The notes below the pieces were generated by a model that did not search any database, had not been told where the DNA came from, and worked only from the letters and a program-made list of their open reading frames with translations. A program made the position numbers and the translations under genes. Below are positions 13,106 through 19,526 of a DNA stretch of 22,107 nucleotides, one piece after another. The first letter of the stretch is position 1, and each line of letters begins with the position of its first letter. Source of the stretch: a virus; IMG/VR virus record IMGVR_UViG_3300037041_000967, positions 1 to 22,107 of that record; one strand, given 5' to 3'.

Positions 13106-15487
13106 ATGGCAGGTAAAGTCCAAATTAAAATAGACGTAGATTCAGAATCAGTAGAATTTGCAACCGACAGAACCCTAACCTTGACCGAAAAAACAAGGTT
13201 ATTAAAAAAGGAATTGCAAACAGTTCCTGAAGGTACTAAAGAATGGCATATTATAAACAATACGTTTAATGACACTAAAGATGCTTTAGATCGTGTTAAC
13301 ACAAAGTCTAAAGATATCTTTGGTACGTTCAGTTTACTCCCTGGTCCAATCGGACAGATTAGTGGTTCGTTAGAACAAACTATTGATGCTTTTAAAATAT
13401 TTGGAAGTTTAAAAACTACCGATATAAAAGCACAACTTGGAAATCTTGCTCAAGATTTTAAGGGCATGGCTTCTACCATTGGTAATCTAACTGGTATTAC
13501 TAAATTATACACTGTTACCAATACAGCTCTTTCTAAAGCATTAGTTGGTGTTGGTGTTGGTGAAGCAGCTGCTGCTACAGGAGCAAGAGCACTTTCTGCA
13601 GCGTTAATAGCTACCGGACTTGGAGCATTTGTTGTTTTACTAGGTGTTGCTGCTTCTGCATTTTATGAAATGGCGACAGGTACTGATGAAGCAGCTGCAG
13701 CAGAAAAAAGACTTAATGATGAATTAGAAAGAACTACTACATTATTAAACATGGATCTTGCAGATGCTAAGCGTAGGCAAGATAAAAGAATGTCCGAAAT
13801 GCGTCGTGATGGTGCAACAGAAGCTGCAATCAGAGCGCAACAAGGAAAAGATCTACAAGAAAATTTAAGAATCCAAGAAGGTGCTTTACGTGAGGCTGTA
13901 GCAAACGAAAACAAAATAATGAAGGAGGGCACAGGAGATCTGAAAAAAGCCCAAAATGATAGAAGTAAAATAGAAGAAGATATAGCAAATCTTAACACTG
14001 CAATTCAAGTTAAAGCTAATGACAATATAGCTGCTGCCAATAAAGAAAGACAAGCAATTACCGATAAAGCAAACGCAAAAGCAGAAGCGCAAGCAGCTAA
14101 AAATAAAGCAAATCGTGAAAAAGAATTAGATGAAATTAAAAAAGGTAATGAAGATGCTTTACAAGAAACTATGTCCGAAAAAGACAAAGAAGAACGTTTA
14201 GTTAACCAAAAGTATGAAAATTTAATTACGCTTGCTGAAAAATATGGAATGGATACTACCCAACTTAAAAAGGGTCAGGTAGCAGCACTTGCAAAAATCA
14301 CAGACAAGTATAATAAAGAAGATCAAGAAAGAGAAGAAAAGGCACAAGAAGATAGACTTAAAAAATTAGAACAGTATTTAGATAAAGAACAAAATCTAAG
14401 AGATAGCAAAAGAAATTATCAGTCACAAAAAGCACAACAAGGTTTAGCTAAACAATTATTCGATGGTTTAATTACGGAACAAGAATACCAAGATAAGTCT
14501 TTAGCTTCTAATTTAGCTTTTGCTCAGAAGAAACAAACTGATGACGAAAATACCTATAACACAAATAAGTTAGCATTAGATACTCTATACGCTAATAAAG
14601 GTATTTCTCAAAAACAATACGAAGAAAAATCTGCAGAGGATAAAGCAACTTACGATCAACAAGTATTAGATAATGATGTTGCAGTAACGGATGCAAGTTT
14701 AGCTATAGAACAAAATGCTTTCGATAAAAGAAAAGCTTTGGCCGAAGCAAGTGTTGAAGTAACAAGGGCAGAAGCAGAATCTAAAGCAGCTTTACAATTT
14801 GCTTATGCAGATGCTGTTGGAATGGTTGGTAGTTTACTTAGCCAATTTGCAGGTAAGAATAAAGGACTTGCTAAAGCAGGTGTTATTCTTGAACAAGGTG
14901 CAAACATTGCTAAGATCTTAATTGGTGCATCTTCTTCTATTGCACAACAGACTGCAGCAGCAAACGCACAAGCAGCTATTTTTCCTCCATTAGCACCTGT
15001 AATTTTTGCTAACTTAGCAAGAGGAATTGTAACAACTAAAATTGGTGCAGGTATTGGAGTTGCAGGAGCAATTGCAGGAGCAGTAAAAGGGATAGCAGAT
15101 ATCAATTCAGCAGACACTGGAGAAAAAGCTTCTAGCGGCGGAGGTGGAGGAGATGCTAAAGCAGTAGGAACCACATTTGCTAAAGGTGGTTTACTTAGAG
15201 GACCAAGACATTCTGAAGGTGGAATTAAAACTTCTTTCGGAGAACTAGAAGGAGGTGAGTATGTAATCAATAGACGATCCACAGCGTCATTCTTACCACT
15301 CTTAACGGCAATAAATTCTGCTGGCAATAGAAAGTATCAGGACGGAGGAATGACGTTCAATATGGACACTGTACAAGCAATGATGGCAGCACAACAAGCA
15401 CCGATTGTTAAGACTTATGTAGTTGCTTCTGACATGACTTCACAACAAGAAGCTAATAAGAAGCTTATGGATTTGGCAAAAATCTAA
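13106..15487 (+). CDS. Tail tape measure protein
   Basis: At 793 residues it has the classic layout. Residues 1-160 are mixed, then comes a hydrophobic stretch (about 162-188, ending VVLLGVAASAFYEMA). A long charged, Ala/Lys/Glu-rich coiled coil runs from about 195 to 580. A second hydrophobic region (about 600-672, with IGAGIGVAGAIAGAVKG) precedes a Gly-rich linker. The end contains AKGGLLRGPRHSEGGI and GELEGGEYVINRRS, a motif often seen near the C-terminus of tape measure proteins. The protein spans the tail lumen and sets its length; from the usual 0.15 nm per residue this predicts a tail of roughly 120 nm. It is probably the last gene of the tail operon. No lytic transglycosylase or peptidase domain is visible. 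Confidence 0.9.
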   Translation: MAGKVQIKIDVDSESVEFATDRTLTLTEKTRLLKKELQTVPEGTKEWHIINNTFNDTKDALDRVNTKSKDIFGTFSLLPGPIGQISGSLEQTIDAFKIFGSLKTTDIKAQLGNLAQDFKGMASTIGNLTGITKLYTVTNTALSKALVGVGVGEAAAATGARALSAALIATGLGAFVVLLGVAASAFYEMATGTDEAAAAEKRLNDELERTTTLLNMDLADAKRRQDKRMSEMRRDGATEAAIRAQQGKDLQENLRIQEGALREAVANENKIMKEGTGDLKKAQNDRSKIEEDIANLNTAIQVKANDNIAAANKERQAITDKANAKAEAQAAKNKANREKELDEIKKGNEDALQETMSEKDKEERLVNQKYENLITLAEKYGMDTTQLKKGQVAALAKITDKYNKEDQEREEKAQEDRLKKLEQYLDKEQNLRDSKRNYQSQKAQQGLAKQLFDGLITEQEYQDKSLASNLAFAQKKQTDDENTYNTNKLALDTLYANKGISQKQYEEKSAEDKATYDQQVLDNDVAVTDASLAIEQNAFDKRKALAEASVEVTRAEAESKAALQFAYADAVGMVGSLLSQFAGKNKGLAKAGVILEQGANIAKILIGASSSIAQQTAAANAQAAIFPPLAPVIFANLARGIVTTKIGAGIGVAGAIAGAVKGIADINSADTGEKASSGGGGGDAKAVGTTFAKGGLLRGPRHSEGGIKTSFGELEGGEYVINRRSTASFLPLLTAINSAGNRKYQDGGMTFNMDTVQAMMAAQQAPIVKTYVVASDMTSQQEANKKLMDLAKI

Positions 15488-15493
15488 AAAAAT

Positions 15494-15511
15494 ATACTCA
15501 CATATATAAAT
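15494..15511 (+). promoter_or_regulatory. ATACTCA element, copy 2 (head block)
   Basis: ATACTCA followed by CATATATAAAT lies 24 bases ahead of the ATG at 15518 in the 30-base gap after the tape measure gene. The TATATAAAT box is close to the start. If it is a -10-type element, the transcript would begin near the start codon. It shares ATACTCA with copies 1, 3 and 4. Confidence 0.55.
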
Positions 15512-15517
15512 TCTAAT

Positions 15518-17122
15518 ATGGAAAATAAAAAGCAAAAGCGAGTTATAGAATTAGAGGTAATGGACGAACTAGAGGAATCTGGCGTTTCGTCTATTGCTTT
15601 AGTCGACGAACCTGCTATAGAAAAATACTTTGTTTACATGCGTGATCAAAAGTTTGTAAAACCTTCTGCAGGAGAATCAGAATCTGATTTTATGGGTAGA
15701 TGTGTACCAGCTATGATTGACGAAGGCAAAGACCAAGATCAAGCAGTCGCTATGTGCATTTCTATGTACGAACAAGATTTTGTAAAAGAGAAATTTGAAA
15801 GTTATACTGACTATCCGGAATCTGCTACTGAAGCAGCCAAAAGAGCATTAGCATGGGCAGAAGAAAATGGTTGGGGTGATTGCGGTACACCAATTGGTAA
15901 AGCAAGAGCTAATCAGTTAGCAAACAGAGAAGCTATTTCAGAAGAGACAATTGCACGTATGGCTAGTTTTGCTAGACATGCACAGAATGCAGATACACCT
16001 TACTCTGAAGGATGTGGTAAACTTATGTGGGATGCATGGGGTGGAACAGCAGGAATAGAATGGGCAAGCAACAAACTAGAAAGTATCCGTACTGAATTAA
16101 GTTATGATACCTCAGGTTTACCTGATTTTGTAGAGCAAGCACCTAAAAAGAAAAAGAAGTTAGCTAAGTTTAACGAATACGGATGCCCAGAAGCAACAGT
16201 AGATATAGAACTAAATCTTGCTAACAGGCAAGATGCTATAGAACAAGCAAATTACGGTCCGTTAAATCCAGAAGAACCAAACGAAGAATACTGGCAAGCA
16301 AAAGCTGATAAGTTTAACACCACGGTTAAAGATGCAAAATCTGCAACTTGTGGTAATTGCGGTTTCTTTATCCGCACTAAATCTATGCTTGCTTGCATTG
16401 CTGCAGGAGTCGGTGAGGGTACCCTCGCAGATCCTTACGACGCAATTGCAGCAGGAGAATTAGGTTATTGTGAGGCATTTGATTTTAAATGTGCAGCAGC
16501 TAGAACTTGTGATGCTTGGATCGGTGGCGGACCAATATTAGAGGAAGAAGAATTTTTAGAGCCTAACCCATGTTGGGAAGGATACGAAGCGTATGGTCTA
16601 AAAGACGACGGTACACCTAACTGTGTTCCTATTAAAGCTAAAAAGTCTGCAGAAACTAAACTAGCATTTGCAGTGGAAAAAGATCAGCAGATCTTAGTTG
16701 GACCTGCTATGGTACCAGATATGGAAATTCTTAGAAGAGACGAGGAAACAGGAGAGACATATTATGTTAAGTTTTCCAAAGAAACCATTGCAAAAATACA
16801 GGAAAAGTTTATGCGTGAAACTAGACTTGGTGCAACCAATTTAGATCACAATGAAAATGTACATGGTGGTTCTTATGTTTTTGAATCTTGGTTGGTAGAA
16901 GACAAAAACGATAAAGCTAATTCAGTTTACAATTTAGGAGTACCAGTAGGAACTTGGATGGTTAAAATGAAAGTAACAGATCCTAATGTTTGGGCAATGG
17001 TTAAAGAAGGCAAATACCAAGGATTTTCTATCGAAGGTAACTTTATAGACAGAAAGGATTATGAGCAAATAAAAAGTGAGAAAGACATGATAGAATCTAT
17101 TATGGGAATTCTTGGATCATAA
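15518..17122 (+). CDS. Multi-domain prohead protease (XkdF-like) with inserted modules
   Basis: The protein should cut the scaffold and capsid during maturation. The catalytic part is C-terminal (residues about 391-512). It opens QQILVGPAMVPDMEILR and contains NLDHNENV (His444) and GFSIEG (Ser504), the expected His and Ser of XkdF-type phage serine proteases. The opening ELEVMDELEESGVSSIALVD looks like the first strand of the same domain, so modules appear to be inserted between. These are DFMGRCVP plus KDQDQAVAMCISMYE (about 57-85), a GDCGTPIGKARANQLA domain ending in WDAWGGTAGIEWASNK (about 100-187), a Cys-rich block CGNC through CAAARTCDAWIGGGP (278-339), and PCWEGYEAYG with NCVP (351-371). 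These modules are known to me as parts of phage head proteins. It lies directly before the scaffold and capsid genes. The family usually has about 200-300 residues, so 534 is long. Confidence 0.8.
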   Translation: MENKKQKRVIELEVMDELEESGVSSIALVDEPAIEKYFVYMRDQKFVKPSAGESESDFMGRCVPAMIDEGKDQDQAVAMCISMYEQDFVKEKFESYTDYPESATEAAKRALAWAEENGWGDCGTPIGKARANQLANREAISEETIARMASFARHAQNADTPYSEGCGKLMWDAWGGTAGIEWASNKLESIRTELSYDTSGLPDFVEQAPKKKKKLAKFNEYGCPEATVDIELNLANRQDAIEQANYGPLNPEEPNEEYWQAKADKFNTTVKDAKSATCGNCGFFIRTKSMLACIAAGVGEGTLADPYDAIAAGELGYCEAFDFKCAAARTCDAWIGGGPILEEEEFLEPNPCWEGYEAYGLKDDGTPNCVPIKAKKSAETKLAFAVEKDQQILVGPAMVPDMEILRRDEETGETYYVKFSKETIAKIQEKFMRETRLGATNLDHNENVHGGSYVFESWLVEDKNDKANSVYNLGVPVGTWMVKMKVTDPNVWAMVKEGKYQGFSIEGNFIDRKDYEQIKSEKDMIESIMGILGS

Positions 17123-17157
17123 AAATCGGATCAGGAAATGTCATATCCAAAAAAGAC

Positions 17158-17175
17158 ATACTCATGGACGTAAAT
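17158..17175 (+). promoter_or_regulatory. ATACTCA element, copy 3 (scaffold gene)
   Basis: ATACTCA at 17158-17164 is followed by TGGACGTAAAT. Its last A is the first base of the ATG at 17164. If this element behaves as in the other copies (24-26 bases from the start), the real start is the later ATG at 17194 (36 bases away). The TATA-like part is weaker than in copies 1, 2 and 4. Confidence 0.4.
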
Positions 17176-17193
17176 CAAAATAAAAAAATCGCA

Positions 17194-17793
17194 ATGAATT
17201 ACAAAAACAAACTTAATCAAATCCGTGTCGTTCTTGGGTTGCAAGTTAAGTTGGCAACAGCGAAGCTAAAAGATGGAACTGTAGTTGAAGCGGAAGAATT
17301 TGTACCAGGTGCTGCACTAGTAGTAGTAGCAGAAGACGGTAGCAAATCTCCAGCTCCAGCAGGGGAACATACTTTAGAAGATGGTTCAGTAGTCTTAGTT
17401 GACGAATCTGGAGCTATCGTATCTTTGAAGCCAATTGAAGCAGCAGAAGACGTAGAAGAGGTAGTTGAAGAAGAAGCTAAAAAAGTAAAAATGGAAGAAG
17501 AAGAAGGTCCAATAGATGGATCTGAACCAGAATCACCTGTAGCAGAAGCCGTTAAAGAAGTTATTAAAGAAAACATCGAAGAGGCTATGAAAAAGGTAAT
17601 GATGGCAATGGAACCACTAGTAACTGATATAGCAGAAATGAAATCTAAAATGGCTAAAATGGAAGAGTCTTATGCAAAATTTGCAAAAGCACCAGCAGCT
17701 GGCAAGATTACAACTATTAACGATTCTAAAATGGAATTTAACCAATCTACAGACATTGTAGATAGATTCAAAGAACTTAAAAATTCTTTATAA
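17194..17793 (+). CDS. Putative capsid scaffolding protein
   Basis: From ATG 17194 the protein has 199 residues. A short N-terminal part (NYKNKLNQIRVVLGLQVKL) leads to two beta-like repeats (LKDGTVVEAEEFVPG and LEDGSVVLVDESGAIV). A strongly acidic stretch (residues 82-106) and a charged helix with many Met and Lys residues (about 115-165) follow. The position between protease and major capsid protein, the acidic character and the coiled coil fit a scaffold that fills the procapsid and is later removed. An in-frame ATG at 17164 would add MDVNQNKKIA; I prefer 17194 because of the leader element and the A-rich bases before it. There is no scaffold motif to prove it. Confidence 0.65.
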   Translation: MNYKNKLNQIRVVLGLQVKLATAKLKDGTVVEAEEFVPGAALVVVAEDGSKSPAPAGEHTLEDGSVVLVDESGAIVSLKPIEAAEDVEEVVEEEAKKVKMEEEEGPIDGSEPESPVAEAVKEVIKENIEEAMKKVMMAMEPLVTDIAEMKSKMAKMEESYAKFAKAPAAGKITTINDSKMEFNQSTDIVDRFKELKNSL

Positions 17794-17816
17794 AAAAACA
17801 ATAAAATTATACAACT

Positions 17817-18767
17817 ATGTCATTTAACGTAGCAGGCTTAACCCCGTATACCGATCAACTTTCAACAGACTTGATCATCCGCGCGGTACTAAAACCACAA
17901 ACCGTACAAAACTTAACAGTTAGACCAAATCTAACTGCAGGAACTACAGCAATCAACATCTTAGGTGCTGGTGTAGCTGTTCAAGATTATTCTTGTGGCT
18001 TTGCTGGAGCAACAGGAAACACTACAATTTTCACACAACAAGATCTAGTAGTTGCTACTAAGCAATTAAAAGAAGTAATGTGTGTGGAAACACTTAGAGA
18101 ATACTGGATCTCTTCTGTAATGAGCGCTTCTGCTTATGCAAACGAAACACCAGTTTTCGAACAACAAATAGCAGATTTGAAAGTTAGAGAAATTAACAAG
18201 TACATAGAACAAGTAATCTGGGCCGGAGACGGTGGTTCTCTTGCAGGACTATTAGACCAAACTTCAGTAGGTGCTGGTGCTATCTCTGGCGTTTCATTCG
18301 CTTCTGATTTCGCATCTGCTTCTACAGCTTATGCAGGTTTCTTCAAAATGGTAGATAAATTAGCTGACGAAAACCCAGCAGTTTTACAAGAAGATGACCT
18401 TATCATGTATGTGTCTTATGCTACTTATTCTAAGTTAGTACAAGGCTTACAAGCTAAAGGTAACTCTATCTTGTTACAATACCCTAACATTTCTAACATT
18501 TCTGGATCTCCAGAAAACAGCTTCATTTTCCCTGGTACAAACATCAAGGTATTTGCAGCTCCTGGAATCGTAGATCTAGGTTCTCCAGCAGTTCCATCTG
18601 TAGTTTTAGGACCTAAGAAATATGCATTCTTCGGTACTGGTCTTAACAACGATCAAGATAGATTCAAATTCTACTACGATCCTTCTCAAGATGATGTTAA
18701 ATTCTTGGCAGCATGGAGAATGGGAACTGCAGCAATTGCTAACCAGTTCATCTCAACAGTAGCTTAA
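17817..18767 (+). CDS. Major capsid protein (HK97 fold, inferred)
   Basis: The 316-residue protein follows the protease and scaffold genes, the normal place for the capsid. It starts with MSFNVAGLTPYTDQLSTDLI. It has a long helical spine region (PVFEQQIADLKVREINKYIEQ) ahead of IWAGDG, a P-domain-like strand set (DDLIMYVSYATYSKLV), and a C-terminal part with IFPGTNIKVFAAPGI, KKYAFFGTGL and QDDVKFLAAWRMGTA. Together these resemble HK97-fold capsid proteins. Third codon positions carry more C here than in the tail genes, as often seen in highly expressed genes (by eye). The N-terminal Pro/Thr/Asn-rich section contains AGATGN, one of the recurring GATG tetrapeptides. The 10-residue area before the fold is short, so no long delta domain is present; the scaffold seems to be a separate gene. 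Confidence 0.85.
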   Translation: MSFNVAGLTPYTDQLSTDLIIRAVLKPQTVQNLTVRPNLTAGTTAINILGAGVAVQDYSCGFAGATGNTTIFTQQDLVVATKQLKEVMCVETLREYWISSVMSASAYANETPVFEQQIADLKVREINKYIEQVIWAGDGGSLAGLLDQTSVGAGAISGVSFASDFASASTAYAGFFKMVDKLADENPAVLQEDDLIMYVSYATYSKLVQGLQAKGNSILLQYPNISNISGSPENSFIFPGTNIKVFAAPGIVDLGSPAVPSVVLGPKKYAFFGTGLNNDQDRFKFYYDPSQDDVKFLAAWRMGTAAIANQFISTVA

Positions 18768-18782
18768 TCTACAAAACAATAA

Positions 18783-18814
18783 AAGAGTGTGATCATAAAG
18801 GTCACACTCTTATT
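18783..18814 (+). terminator. Hairpin after the capsid gene
   Basis: AAGAGTGTGA (18783-18792) pairs with TCACACTCTT (18802-18811), and a T-G and a C-G pair extend the stem to 12 bp with the loop ATAAA. Only a weak T tract (TTATT) follows, so it may be a leaky terminator or an RNA-stability hairpin that protects the capsid message. It lies in the 68-base gap before the tail tube gene. Confidence 0.7.
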
Positions 18815-18835
18815 AAAAAATAATAAACAACAACC

Positions 18836-19390
18836 ATGGCATGTAATTTAACATACGGTATTCCTTTAGACTGCATCGATAGTATCGGTGGTGTAAGTGG
18901 TAGCGTTTACATTGGTTCTGATGTTAATTTTGGTACTCTAACTATTTCTTCTGCAACTGGTAGTCAATCTTTGATTACTGGCGCAACAGGTGGAACTGGT
19001 ACAATGTATGAATTTGAAATCGCTAAAAACGTAGGTTCATTCACAGAGACTTTTAACATTTCCAATGAAAACGGAACTGCTTTCTTCGAACAGGCATTTA
19101 CCTTAAATCTCCAGAAGATGGAAGCAGAAAAAAGAAATCAAATTCTTTTAATTGCTCGTAACAGAAATCTAAAGCTTATCTTCGAAGATAACAACGGAAA
19201 ATACTGGTTAATGGGTCTTACAAGAGGTGCAGTCGTTTCGGCTGGAACCTCGGTAACAGGTACAGCAGTTGGTGATCTTAACGGATACACACTAACGCTT
19301 ACCGCTCAAGAACCAGCAATGGCTTATGAAGTAGCATCTACACCTCAGAATACATTTACAGGTGACGTTACGTTCGTAGCAGCAACATAA
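18836..19390 (+). CDS. Probable major tail (tube) protein
   Basis: A 184-residue protein beginning MACNLTYGIPLDCIDSIGG. It contains EFEIAKNVGSFTETFNISNE with NGTAFFEQAFTLNL, then a helix (KMEAEKRNQILLIARNRN), a strand LKLIFEDNNGKYWLMGL and GLTRGAVVSAGTSVTGTAVG followed by DLNGYTLTLTAQEPA. This order is the pattern I associate with tube-type structural proteins of Bacteroidota phages. The repeated beta-strand layout fits a tube subunit, which must be abundant. Its place after the capsid, away from the tape measure, is unusual. A GATGGTGT loop at about residue 49 is another copy of the recurring Gly/Thr motif. It is bracketed by two terminator hairpins. Confidence 0.7.
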   Translation: MACNLTYGIPLDCIDSIGGVSGSVYIGSDVNFGTLTISSATGSQSLITGATGGTGTMYEFEIAKNVGSFTETFNISNENGTAFFEQAFTLNLQKMEAEKRNQILLIARNRNLKLIFEDNNGKYWLMGLTRGAVVSAGTSVTGTAVGDLNGYTLTLTAQEPAMAYEVASTPQNTFTGDVTFVAAT

Positions 19391-19394
19391 TTTA

Positions 19395-19450
19395 TGTGAG
19401 GGCACCCCCTCGCAGAAATGTACAAAACGTCTAAGCGCTTAGATAGTTTT
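19395..19450 (+). other. Two structured stems in the gap after the tail tube gene
   Basis: Stem one is TGTGAGGG (19395-19402) with CCCTCGCA (19407-19414), one wobble pair, loop CACC. Stem two is AAAAC...TCTAA (19424-19434) with TTAGA...GTTTT (19439-19450), loop GCGC, with a bulge; its centre TCTAAGCGCTTAGA is a 14-base palindrome. Together with the terminator that follows they make three stems in 80 bases. This could be 3' mRNA structure, a processing site or a small RNA. Confidence 0.55.
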
Positions 19451-19452
19451 TC

Positions 19453-19479
19453 AAGGTCAGATTATTCTGGCCTTTTTTT
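19453..19479 (+). terminator. Strong intrinsic terminator
   Basis: A 9-bp stem AAGGTCAGA (19453-19461) with TCTGGCCTT (19466-19474), with one T-G wobble and loop TTAT, leads into seven T (19473-19479). This ends the capsid/tube unit. The ATACTCA element of the fibre unit follows 21 bases later. Confidence 0.85.
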
Positions 19480-19500
19480 ATGTCAGTTTTCAACGAATAC

Positions 19501-19516
19501 ATACTCATGTATATTA
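19501..19516 (+). promoter_or_regulatory. ATACTCA element, copy 4 (fibre unit)
   Basis: ATACTCATGTATATTA lies 26 bases ahead of ATG 19527 and directly after a strong terminator, where a promoter is expected. That placement is the best support for reading all four copies as promoters. An ATG inside the element opens only a five-codon frame. Confidence 0.6.
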
Positions 19517-19526
19517 ACAGATAATT

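Noticed and set aside
14803-15327. Minus-strand 174-codon frame inside the tape measure gene
   Set aside because: Low-complexity Ala/Pro/Ile product that mirrors the Ala/Gly-rich coding strand; opposite to the clear tape measure gene.
19430-19443. Phage attachment site suggested by the palindrome TCTAAGCGCTTAGA
   Set aside because: No integrase, second copy or tRNA is nearby; a simple RNA stem explains it.
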